A stretch of 64,000 bases of DNA from Balneolaceae bacterium. Lineage in GTDB: Bacteria; Bacteroidota; Rhodothermia; Balneolales; Balneolaceae. The DNA lies in NCBI GenBank assembly GCA_003561515.1, contig PWWL01000353.1, positions 1 to 64,000 on the forward strand. The letters are read 5' to 3'. The notes under the pieces were generated by a model, which saw only the letters and a list, made by a program, of their open reading frames with translations, searched no databases and was not told the origin of the DNA. The position numbers were made by a program, and so were the translations under genes. This document shows positions 1 to 8,859 of this stretch, piece by piece (the stretch's first letter is position 1; every line of letters begins with the position of its first letter).

Positions 1-233
1 TGCTCTTCAAAGTACTTGGTAAATCGATATTCGTCCAAGAAAGTCAATTTTAATCATTAATACAGGCACACGCTTTAAAATAATCCCTTTAAATAATAAA
101 TCAATTCTGAGTGAACTTAATTGAGTATTTCAGAGATGTATAACATGATTTTAAAAGAAAGATGAACCAAAGAGTAACAAGTTTCTGTTATATTACCTTC
201 AAACAAAAGCATTCATAAAAATAGTAATACGCC

Positions 234-1562
234 ATGCCAAAAGTAGTTCAGAAGCTCGATGATTTTGTAAACCTGATCGATCCGGATCAGAACCAAATTT
301 TTAACATGACCCAGGAAGAAGCCGAGGTCATCGTAGCAACCGGCGATCCGGAGCAGGTGAGGAAGATTGAGGGCAGTTTTGCCATTGTGACCAAAAAAGA
401 CGAGCAGGTGTATATGGCCCGCTCAATCGGCCGGCCGATGCGCTACTTTATGGCCAAGCAGGTTGCCGGCCCGTTGCTGATTGTGGCCGACCGTATTGAT
501 GATATTCATGAGTACCTCAAAGAGCTTGGCCTAGAGGATCAGTTCAGGCCCGATTACACTCGCATGGCGCCTGCCCACTATGTTACGAGGCTGGATGTGA
601 TCGGCTGTCCGGATCCCAACCCTGTACACAAGCGATATTTTACCCCGGAGCGCAACACCCTGAATGCCGACCTGGACAAGATCGGTGAGGCGTATGTGGG
701 GGCCATGGCTAAGGAGTGTGAAAAATGGCTCGATTCCATCCCGAAGGAAGAGCCAATCGGTGTGCTCTTTTCCGGCGGTATCGACAGCGGATCGGTGTTT
801 CTGGCACTGTATGATCTGCTGCTGAAAAGGGGAGAATCTCCCGCCAGGCTAAAGGCATTTACGCTTTCAGTGAATAACGGCCCCGACGCACAGCAGGCGT
901 TTGAATTCCTGGATAGGCTCGGGCTGAGCATGTTTCTGGAAGTGATAGAAGGTGAACTTTCTGATCTTGATTACAAAGAAACCATTCGCGTGATCGAAGA
1001 TTACAAGGCGCGTGATGTAGAGGCCGCAACCATGGCTCTTGCGCTCTGCAAGAAGATCCGTGAGCGCTATCCCGACTGGAAATACCTGGCCGATGGCGAC
1101 GGCGGCGATGAAAACTTGAAATCATACCCGATTGAAGACAACCCCGAGCTGACAATACGAAGCGTACTCAGTAATCCGCTGCTCTACCACGAAGGTTGGG
1201 GCGTGGATAAAATCAAGCACTCGCTCACGTATTCGGGCGGTCAGAGCCGGGGACACGTTCGCGTTTATGCAACGGCGGGCCGATACGGTTTCAAAGGGTT
1301 CAGTCCCTACACACTGCCCAATGTGATTGAAGTTTCGGAGGGCATTCCCTTTATCCAGCTTACCGACTGGAAGCATGAAGAACTCTATGCCCTGAAAGGA
1401 GAGGTTGTTCAGTGCGGAGTGAAAGCGGTGACCGGTCTGGATATGCCGGTATTCCCCAAGCGTCGTATGCAGCACGGAACTGTGGATATGAAAGATTTTA
1501 AGAAGGTGTTTGCTGAGGATGAGATGGTGTATCGTCGGTATTTTCAGTCTCTTTATTTGTGA
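234..1562 (+). CDS. Asparagine synthetase-like protein (degenerate N-terminal class II glutaminase domain plus PP-loop synthetase domain)
   Basis: PP-loop motif GVLFSGGIDSGS and YLADGDGGDEN; the N-terminus MPKVVQKL lacks the Cys2 nucleophile of class II amidotransferases. Confidence 0.8.
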   Translation: MPKVVQKLDDFVNLIDPDQNQIFNMTQEEAEVIVATGDPEQVRKIEGSFAIVTKKDEQVYMARSIGRPMRYFMAKQVAGPLLIVADRIDDIHEYLKELGLEDQFRPDYTRMAPAHYVTRLDVIGCPDPNPVHKRYFTPERNTLNADLDKIGEAYVGAMAKECEKWLDSIPKEEPIGVLFSGGIDSGSVFLALYDLLLKRGESPARLKAFTLSVNNGPDAQQAFEFLDRLGLSMFLEVIEGELSDLDYKETIRVIEDYKARDVEAATMALALCKKIRERYPDWKYLADGDGGDENLKSYPIEDNPELTIRSVLSNPLLYHEGWGVDKIKHSLTYSGGQSRGHVRVYATAGRYGFKGFSPYTLPNVIEVSEGIPFIQLTDWKHEELYALKGEVVQCGVKAVTGLDMPVFPKRRMQHGTVDMKDFKKVFAEDEMVYRRYFQSLYL

Positions 1563-1614
1563 CCGCTGATTTCGCAGATTGCGCTGATGTAGAATTTGAT
1601 TTTGTTGATGGATT

Positions 1615-2550
1615 ATGGATAGTGGGATAAGTAATGAGGTAGTTGAGGAGCTCAGGGGGGCGAAGGCGGGGGTGGATCCGTTAAGGCCGAACCTGTGGCT
1701 GCATGAGCAGGAGGTGCAGGCCGGGGGAGAGGTGAAGAGTGTGAACACGATTTTTCTTACCAACCGGGAGTGTCCGTTTAAGTGTACGATGTGCGATCTC
1801 TGGCGGCACACGCTCGATGAGCCAACCCCGAAAGGTGCTATACCGGTACAGATTGAATTTGCACATAATCGACTGCCGGAGGCTGAAGTTGTAAAACTCT
1901 ACAACAGCGGCAATTTTTTCGATGGGAAGGCGATTCCGCGATCTGATTACCACGCCATTGCAGGGCTGCTCTCGGAATACGAACATGTGATTGTGGAGAA
2001 TCACCCGAAGCTGATCGGCAGTTTCATTCCTGAATTCCGAGATATGCTCAGAGGCAGTTTTGAAATCGCCATGGGTCTGGAGAGCATTCATACCGTGGTG
2101 ATGCCGAAGCTGAACAAACAGATCACCCGCGAAAACTATCGCAAAGCATCTGAGTACTTGGTATCGGAGGGAATTGATGTGCGGGCGTTCATTTTGCTGA
2201 ATCCGCCATTTTTGACGGATACCATTGAGAATATAGAGTGGTGCCTTAAAACCGTGGAGTTTGCGTTCGATTGCGGAGCATCGGCCTGTTCCATCATCCC
2301 CACACGGGACGGTAACGGCATCATGGAGAAGCTGCGGGAGCAGGGTGAGTATGTGCCGCCAACGTTGGGTTCATTTGAGGAAGTGTTTAATCGTGCACTG
2401 AAGCTTAACCGCGGAAGGGTGTTTGCCGATCTATGGGACCTGGAGAAATTTTCTGACTGCAGTGAGTGTTTTGAGGCGCGCAGGCAGCGAATGGAAGAGA
2501 TGAACCTTGGCCAGGTGGTTTTGCAGAGGGTTCATTGTGAGTGCCAATGA
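1615..2550 (+). CDS. Radical SAM protein, COG1244/Elp3-like family
   Basis: NRECPFKCTMCDLW (CxxxCxxC) cluster motif; conserved LYNSGNFFD, AMGLESIH and SIIPTRDGNG segments. Confidence 0.85.
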   Translation: MDSGISNEVVEELRGAKAGVDPLRPNLWLHEQEVQAGGEVKSVNTIFLTNRECPFKCTMCDLWRHTLDEPTPKGAIPVQIEFAHNRLPEAEVVKLYNSGNFFDGKAIPRSDYHAIAGLLSEYEHVIVENHPKLIGSFIPEFRDMLRGSFEIAMGLESIHTVVMPKLNKQITRENYRKASEYLVSEGIDVRAFILLNPPFLTDTIENIEWCLKTVEFAFDCGASACSIIPTRDGNGIMEKLREQGEYVPPTLGSFEEVFNRALKLNRGRVFADLWDLEKFSDCSECFEARRQRMEEMNLGQVVLQRVHCECQ

Positions 2551-2569
2551 TTGTTTTAGACAGATTTTT

Positions 2570-2785
2570 AAAATCCCCTCTTGCCTGTCCCGAGCGCTTC
2601 GGGGAGAGGGGAAAAGGAAACACGAAAACGCGATGCGTGATTCGTGTTTCCGAGGGGTGTGTATTCGGGTTATGATTCGATAAGAAAGAATGGAAGTATA
2701 CATTGAACCCGTGAACACACCCCTCGCTTGCCGAACAGCACTTTGTGCTTTCAGCTTCACATTTCCCCTCTCAAGAGGGGATTTT
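2570..2785. repeat. Nested inverted-repeat (BIME-like) intergenic element
   Basis: AAAATCCCCTCTT (2570-2582) pairs with AAGAGGGGATTTT (2773-2785); CGAGGGGTGTGTATTCGGGTT (2651-2671) pairs imperfectly with AACCCGTGAACACACCCCTCG (2706-2726). Confidence 0.8.
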
Positions 2786-2820
2786 CGTGCCGCCTGATTA
2801 TATAAGCAGATATTTACAGA

Positions 2821-4341
2821 ATGAAGAGATCAAAACAATATGATTTTCTGATTGTCGGTTCCGGTTTTGGAGGATCGATTATGGCGATGTGCCTGGCCAA
2901 ATCGGGGTACGAGGTTTGCCTGGTGGAAAAGGGGAGTCATCCCAGGTTTGCCATCGGTGAATCGTCGACTCCGGTTGCGGATATGATATTGAGGGACCTG
3001 GCTGACCAATATGACCTTCCTTTTCTGAATGAGATTTCGCGATACGGGGAGTGGCAGAAAAATCATCCAGAAGTAGTCTGTGGATTGAAGCGCGGATTCA
3101 GTTACTATCCTCACAAAAGCGGGGAACGGTTCAGCAGTGATGGTAATCACTCCAACGAGCTGCTTGTTGCGGCAAGCGTGGATGATGTAAATTCAGATAC
3201 CAATTGGCTTCGGAGCGATGTGGATCACTTTTTAGTGCAACAGGTTAAGCGACTTGGTATAGACTATTTCGATAACACCGAAATCAGCAGCCTCAAGCGT
3301 GAAGATCAAGTCTGGAAGGTGCAATGGAATCATGGAAAAGAAACCAGTGATCTGAGTATCCAGGCAAAGTGGATTATAGATGCCACGGGCTCACCGGCTT
3401 TTTCTGAAAAATTTTTCGGTACCGATTCTTCATCTTCAGGTTTTTATACAAATTCATCGGCCATCTATTCGCATTTTGAGGCTACAGAGAAATGGTTCGA
3501 TTATCTGCAGGAAAATGGATTCTACACTGATGATTATCCCTACAATCCCGATCATTCTGCGCTGCACCAACTGATTGATGAGGGCTGGATCTGGATGCTT
3601 CGATTCAATAATGACCTGCTCAGCGCGGGCATCGTATTTGATAATAATGATGGTGAGCCCGGTTGCGAATTAAACTCTGAGTCGGAATGGAACCGAATTC
3701 TTTCCAAATACCCATCTGTGCAAAAACTATTTGAATATTCAGTGATTTCAGAATCACCCGGCAAGCTGATTTACTCAGGAAGACTGCAGAGGCGGCTGAA
3801 CCGTACATTCGGGGACGGCTGGGTTGCACTAAACCATACGGCCGGATTTGTGGATCCGCTGCACAGTACAGGCATTGCCTTTACGCTGAGCGGTGTTGAA
3901 AGGCTTCTTCAGATTTTGAATGATTCAAAAGATGATGAAGACCGGATGCGATTGCTAAAGGTATTTGAAAGATCTTTATTTCGCGAATTGGAGCTGACAG
4001 ACAAGCTGGTATCGGCCTGTTACCTTTCACGAAGCCATTTCAGACCCTTTTCTGCATCTGTGATGCTCTACTTTGCAGCTACAATAAATTATGAGCAGAA
4101 AAGATTGTCCGGATATAAAACCCATTCTTTCCTATGTGCCGATGATGAAGAATTGACAGATATAGTCGAGGATTGTCATAAACAACTGCAGCACTGGAAC
4201 TGTTTAAGCGGCAGGGAAAAATCAAGACGTGCAGAAGAGCTCATTCAATTAATCAGAGAGCAAATTGTACCTTATAACAGTGCAGGCCTGATGGATAAAA
4301 ACAAGAAAAATATGTATTGGCACACAGCTGTGATGTTTTAA
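2821..4341 (+). CDS. FAD-dependent oxidoreductase, tryptophan-halogenase-like superfamily
   Basis: N-terminal GSGFGGS dinucleotide-binding motif, GESSTPVADMILRDL, and GDGWVALNHTAGFVDPLHSTGI; a WIWMLRF segment lies where halogenases have WxWxIP. Confidence 0.75.
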   Translation: MKRSKQYDFLIVGSGFGGSIMAMCLAKSGYEVCLVEKGSHPRFAIGESSTPVADMILRDLADQYDLPFLNEISRYGEWQKNHPEVVCGLKRGFSYYPHKSGERFSSDGNHSNELLVAASVDDVNSDTNWLRSDVDHFLVQQVKRLGIDYFDNTEISSLKREDQVWKVQWNHGKETSDLSIQAKWIIDATGSPAFSEKFFGTDSSSSGFYTNSSAIYSHFEATEKWFDYLQENGFYTDDYPYNPDHSALHQLIDEGWIWMLRFNNDLLSAGIVFDNNDGEPGCELNSESEWNRILSKYPSVQKLFEYSVISESPGKLIYSGRLQRRLNRTFGDGWVALNHTAGFVDPLHSTGIAFTLSGVERLLQILNDSKDDEDRMRLLKVFERSLFRELELTDKLVSACYLSRSHFRPFSASVMLYFAATINYEQKRLSGYKTHSFLCADDEELTDIVEDCHKQLQHWNCLSGREKSRRAEELIQLIREQIVPYNSAGLMDKNKKNMYWHTAVMF

Positions 4342-4383
4342 GGCAATTTGAAATAAAGTTGAAAAACCGGGAGCAAAAGTGTA

Positions 4384-4408
4384 ATTTGTCGTAAATATAA
4401 CGACAAAT
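4384..4408. promoter_or_regulatory. Putative operator of the RES/Xre module: perfect inverted repeat
   Basis: ATTTGTCGT-AAATATA-ACGACAAAT, a 9-bp perfect inverted repeat ending 9 bp before the antitoxin ATG at 4418. Confidence 0.65.
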
Positions 4409-4417
4409 GCGCTTCAA

Positions 4418-4855
4418 ATGAGTGAATATACAATAAAAGATATTGTTGAGGAGCCCGGAGTGGCTTATGCTGCATCATCATCAACCCCGGAAATGCAGCT
4501 TGTTGAGATGGCACGTAATGGCATTTCAAAAAAAGCATTGCTGCGCATTGCAGAAATGAGCAACCTGTCCGTTAGCGAACTCACCAAATTGCTGCCTGTA
4601 TCTCTGCGCACCATTCAGCGATACAGCGACGATGATTTGCTCGATCGTGCCGTATCAGAGCATGCGCTCAATATTGCCGAAGTTATCTCCCACGGCACCC
4701 GGGTTTTTGGCGATCTCGAAAGTTTTCAGCGATGGCTGCATTCGCCGCTTCCCGCCCTTGGCCATCAAACGCCCGTCAGCTTTCTCGATACCGGTTTTGG
4801 AGCCCGCATGGTCTCTAATCTGCTGGGCCGTATCGAGTACGGTGTCTATTCGTAA
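4418..4855 (+). CDS. Xre/MbcA/ParS-type (DUF2384) antitoxin
   Basis: HTH-like SKKALLRIAEMSNLSVSELTKLLPVSLRTIQRY, then a toxin-binding-domain-like C-terminus; directly upstream of a RES-domain protein. Confidence 0.85.
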   Translation: MSEYTIKDIVEEPGVAYAASSSTPEMQLVEMARNGISKKALLRIAEMSNLSVSELTKLLPVSLRTIQRYSDDDLLDRAVSEHALNIAEVISHGTRVFGDLESFQRWLHSPLPALGHQTPVSFLDTGFGARMVSNLLGRIEYGVYS

Positions 4856-4860
4856 AACTG

Positions 4861-5328
4861 ATGAATCTTTACAGAATCGCCAAACAAGCATTTGCGGATG
4901 ATCTCTCAGGAGAGGGAGCAAGGTTGTATGGCGGGAGATGGAACCGGCAGGGAGTTGCGGCGCTCTACACTTCGGAGAGCATCGCCCTGGCAGCAATGGA
5001 AGTTTTGGTTCATGTAGCAGCGGCGGACCTGCCCGACGATCTTCAGCTGGTTACTATACATGTGCCAGATGACGCTGCCATGAATGTTATCCAGCCGGAG
5101 GAACTGCCCGAAGGGTGGAGGCAGTATCCTCCGCCGGTAATAGTGAGTGAAATGGGTACTCAGTGGCTTGAAAAGAGAGAAAAACTGCTCCTGCGTATTC
5201 CTTCTGTGGTGATTCCACGCGAGTGGAATGTGCTTTTGAATCCGAAAAACCCGGAATTTACATCCGTGAAGATTCTCAGTGTCGAACCTTTCGGTTTTGA
5301 CAAACGGCTGAAAAAAGTATCAGGGTAA
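4861..5328 (+). CDS. RES-domain toxin
   Basis: LYGGRWNRQGVAALYTSESIALAAMEVLVH and RIPSVVIPREWNVLLNP are RES-family signatures; 5-bp gap from the antitoxin. Confidence 0.88.
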   Translation: MNLYRIAKQAFADDLSGEGARLYGGRWNRQGVAALYTSESIALAAMEVLVHVAAADLPDDLQLVTIHVPDDAAMNVIQPEELPEGWRQYPPPVIVSEMGTQWLEKREKLLLRIPSVVIPREWNVLLNPKNPEFTSVKILSVEPFGFDKRLKKVSG

Positions 5329-5351
5329 TAAGAGACCCGTCTCTTATTACC
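5324..5351. other. Strong hairpin overlapping the toxin stop codon
   Basis: GGTAATAAGAGA-CCCG-TCTCTTATTACC: 12-bp perfect stem, 4-nt loop, no following T-run. Confidence 0.6.
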
Positions 5352-5467
5352 GGGTCTGCATTAAATAGATTTTAAATTCTGATTACACTAATCATGTTGC
5401 TAATCCTATTTACACAGCATTATAGTTGCCATTTTTTAGAAATCATCCCATTAACAGCTTATTGTTT

Positions 5468-5659
5468 GTTCTTTTGTCTTGATACAAAAGAACGAAAAAA
5501 TCAAGGCGGTGAATTGCTTGGCGGCGGGTGCTGGCAAAGGACGGAAAAATTTCAAGGCCGATATAAACCGAGAACATTTAAGAAAATATAAGCGGCTGAT
5601 GAAATTTTTCAATTCGTCCTTCGCCAGTCACCCTTTTCCCGCCAATCAATTCAAGGCCA
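5468..5659. repeat. Large palindromic intergenic element
   Basis: GTTCTTTTGT-CTTGAT-ACAAAAGAAC perfect IR at 5468-5493, followed by a long imperfect IR with arms about 5501-5553 and 5601-5659. Confidence 0.7.
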
Positions 5660-5845
5660 AAGTATTCTCGAAATTATAGGTAATTGTAGCTTTTAATTAT
5701 TTATGGACTTAGCGTAATCAATGTGCAAAATATTCTTAGACCTTGACAATAAAATTGAAAGCAAATTTATAACTGTGAATGATTTTGAAGGATAAAATTA
5801 AACCAACGGTATGCCAGTGCGCGGGCTTTACCGGTCAATCGATAA

Positions 5846-7810
5846 CTACACCCCTTTCAGCCAGAGAATGCTGTAGGGCTCAATTTCGAGATGTTCATCG
5901 GCCTGCCTTACGTTGCCTGTAAGCAGATCATGGTACTTTACCGATTGAAGCTGGTCGGCAATCCAGCCGTTGTTGATGCTTCGCCGATGCTCACTGAAAT
6001 TCGCGATCACAAGAAGTTTGTTGGTACCGGTACCCCGAATGAACGTAAAAAGATGCGGATCAACCTGATTCGGAAAACGAGTGACCGATCCGCCGAAAAC
6101 AGGGTTGGATGCCCGTATTTGAGCCATTCTTTTAAAAAACTGTACAAGATTGTCTGCAGACTCATTATGCACCAGATTCGATTTGAGTCCCTTTCTGAGG
6201 TCAGGCCTGTGAACCCAGCGGCTGTCGTGGTTTTTTCCCGGATCATCTTTGTAGCTGTAATCGTTAAGTACAGCCCATTCATCACCCAGGTAGAGCAGCG
6301 GAATGCCGCCAATGCTGTAGGCTACTCCATACAGCATCTGAATCCGTTTAATGCTCAGATCGATTTCATTTTGATCGTTTTCATTCATTCCCTTTTCCAG
6401 CCCGGTCAGTGACGCAGCACTACCGCAGATTCGCATATCATCATTTGCAGGATTGTGCTGGAAGGGCACACCCCTTGAAAAACTTCCGGGAAATTTTCCG
6501 GAGTAGAATTGATTCAAAAAGTTTCGATGGTCATTGCCGTTGATGCCGAGTTCGGCGGCGTCTTCATCAGAGAAGGTCCACCCGATATCATCATGGCAGC
6601 GCACATAATTAACCCATGCGCACTTCTTATCGATCTGATACCGGTGTTTCATTGAATGGGAGAGAAGATTGGTTTCGCGCGTTGCGAGGCTTTCCCAGCT
6701 CAATGCCATCAGCAGCGGATTGTAGGATAGCTGACACTCGTCAAAATCGATGTACCTGTTTACCTCATCGGGATGAACAATGGCTTCCGACTTTAACAGA
6801 AGTCCCGGACAAACAATGGATGCAATGGCATTGAGTGCTTGTAGTAAGAAATGAGCCTCAGGCAGATTTTCACAATCCGTCCCCATTTTTTTCCATGTAA
6901 ATGCCACAGCGTCCATTCGAAGAACATCCACGCCCCGGTTGGCAAGCAGAAGCAGCTCTTCGGCCATGGCGTTGAATACGGCAGGATTACGGTAGTTCAG
7001 GTCCCACTGGTAGTTATGGAATGTGGTCCATACCCACCGGTCAATCTCTTCTCTCCACGAAAAATTACCATGACGTACTTCCGGGAAAATTGCCCGGAGC
7101 GTGTGATCGTACTGATCGGGCAGCGTCCTGTCGGGGAACATGTAGTAATGCTCCATATGCTCCTCATCACCCTCAAGGGCTTTTTTTGCCCAGATAAATT
7201 CGTCTGAAGTATGATTATTGATAAAATCGACCACAAGGTTGATTCCGTTCTCATGGAACTCACCTGCAAGTTTTTCAAGGTCTTTCATGGTACCGAGATC
7301 CTTGCGCACATCCCGGTAGCTGCTCACGGCATACCCGCCGTCATTCTCTTTTTCAGGACACTTAAAAAAGGGCATGAGATGCATGTAGGTAAGCCCCAAT
7401 TCACGGAAATAGGGGATTTTCTTCCGGAGCTTTTTCAGATCACCCGCATAAAGATCCACATAACAGATCCCCCCAATCATCTTTTCGGAAAGAAACCAGT
7501 CCGGATGTTTTTCTTTTTTCCTGTCGCGCTCTCTTAGTTCCAGCCTGCGTTTGGCATGGATTGCAGCCATTGTATGGAGAAGCTCTTCGAGGTGGAAGTA
7601 AAAATCGTACCGGTTACCGTAAAGATGATAAAGCGTTCTGAACAGGCGATTAAAATGTTTGTCGAGACGCTTAAAGAACAAATCTGCCTTTTTCCCGCCA
7701 CCGGCTTCACTTTTCGTAATGTTTGACACCAGCCTGTTATAGGTTTTTTCGGCTCTGCGGTCGATATCAGGCGGCAGCGGAATTTCAGGGGTTGTTTTAG
7801 GCTGATACAT
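5846..7810 (-). CDS. Amylosucrase (GH13)
   Basis: GGICYVDLYAGDLKKLRKKIPYFRELGLTYMHLMPFFKCPE, VVDFINNHTSDE, GVDVLRMDAVAF and LLKSEAIVHP match GH13 amylosucrase architecture. Confidence 0.88.
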   Translation of the reverse strand: MYQPKTTPEIPLPPDIDRRAEKTYNRLVSNITKSEAGGGKKADLFFKRLDKHFNRLFRTLYHLYGNRYDFYFHLEELLHTMAAIHAKRRLELRERDRKKEKHPDWFLSEKMIGGICYVDLYAGDLKKLRKKIPYFRELGLTYMHLMPFFKCPEKENDGGYAVSSYRDVRKDLGTMKDLEKLAGEFHENGINLVVDFINNHTSDEFIWAKKALEGDEEHMEHYYMFPDRTLPDQYDHTLRAIFPEVRHGNFSWREEIDRWVWTTFHNYQWDLNYRNPAVFNAMAEELLLLANRGVDVLRMDAVAFTWKKMGTDCENLPEAHFLLQALNAIASIVCPGLLLKSEAIVHPDEVNRYIDFDECQLSYNPLLMALSWESLATRETNLLSHSMKHRYQIDKKCAWVNYVRCHDDIGWTFSDEDAAELGINGNDHRNFLNQFYSGKFPGSFSRGVPFQHNPANDDMRICGSAASLTGLEKGMNENDQNEIDLSIKRIQMLYGVAYSIGGIPLLYLGDEWAVLNDYSYKDDPGKNHDSRWVHRPDLRKGLKSNLVHNESADNLVQFFKRMAQIRASNPVFGGSVTRFPNQVDPHLFTFIRGTGTNKLLVIANFSEHRRSINNGWIADQLQSVKYHDLLTGNVRQADEHLEIEPYSILWLKGV

Positions 7811-7897
7811 TGGTCGTTAATCGTTGATTCGTATAATTGATTTTTTGTCAGATAGGCCGGGGATTAAGCGGCTTCAGCTTACCCTGGATCATGAAAG

Positions 7898-8755
7898 TTA
7901 TGTGCTGATCTGATCCATCCCTGGCATGCCGCCTTTTTGGGAGGCGACCGCTGCTGCGTACCGGTTGGCTTTTCTAAGCAGGTTTTCACCTTCTTCACCC
8001 TTTAAAAGCAGGTGAGTGATGCATGCCAGGAATGCATCTCCGACGCCTACAAAATCACCCTCACCGGAGATCGGGTATGCCTGATGTTCGAAATATCCTT
8101 TTTTGGTAAAAAGGGCACTGCCATCCCCGCCCAGGGTAAGCAGGATTTTCTTGGCGGGATCGTGCCTGAGCAGGTATGCAGGCAGGTTTTCAACATCCAG
8201 CCAATCCGACACCATATCGAGTTCGTCTTTGTTGAATTTGACCACATTGGCTTTTTCGATGGTAGTGAGTATGATATCCTGGTTGGTAAACGGAGGCCTC
8301 AGGTTCAGGTCGAATACTTTCAGACAGTTTTCAGGAATCGTATCAAGAATGTTCTGAAGCGTATTTGCCGACTTCTCTTCCCGCTGTGAAAGCGATGCAA
8401 AGCAGATTGCGTCCGCATCAGTCATAGCGGATTTCAGCTCATCGGACATCTCAATGTAATCCCAGGCAGCAGGTTTGTGGATAGTGTAGGAGGGTTCGTC
8501 TCCGGAGAAATGAACCGTAACCGTTCCGGTAGGCTGACGTGCATCTTTTTGAACATACTGCGTGGAAAGACCCTTTTCGGATATGAATTTCAGCAGCTCT
8601 TCTCCATGTTTGTCTTCTCCAATCCGGCTTACCAGGTATGATTTGTTTCCCAGAACGTGCAGATGATAAGCGAGGTTTGCCGGGGAACCTCCCGGCTTTT
8701 TGTAGTCCGGAAAGATATCCCACAAAATTTCACCGAAACTGAAAATGACTGACAT
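7898..8755 (-). CDS. PfkB-family carbohydrate kinase, probable fructokinase
   Basis: GEILWDIFPDYKKPGGSPANLAYHLHVLG and GEGDFVGVGDAFLA (PfkB signatures); adjacent to amylosucrase. Confidence 0.85.
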   Translation of the reverse strand: MSVIFSFGEILWDIFPDYKKPGGSPANLAYHLHVLGNKSYLVSRIGEDKHGEELLKFISEKGLSTQYVQKDARQPTGTVTVHFSGDEPSYTIHKPAAWDYIEMSDELKSAMTDADAICFASLSQREEKSANTLQNILDTIPENCLKVFDLNLRPPFTNQDIILTTIEKANVVKFNKDELDMVSDWLDVENLPAYLLRHDPAKKILLTLGGDGSALFTKKGYFEHQAYPISGEGDFVGVGDAFLACITHLLLKGEEGENLLRKANRYAAAVASQKGGMPGMDQIST

Positions 8756-8859
8756 GAAGGTATCTGATAATGTCTATATGATTAAGAAACAGGTCGAACT
8801 GCTGCGATAACCCGAAAATGCACTCGTAACCATCGCAGCAGGGATCAACATTCATTTGT

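Noticed and set aside
1122-1811. 229-aa minus-strand ORF
   Set aside because: Antisense to the AsnB-like and radical SAM genes; low-complexity composition without recognisable motifs. Treated as a shadow ORF.
5394-5679. 65- and 66-aa plus-strand ORFs
   Set aside because: Fall within the palindromic element; composition is explained by the repeat.
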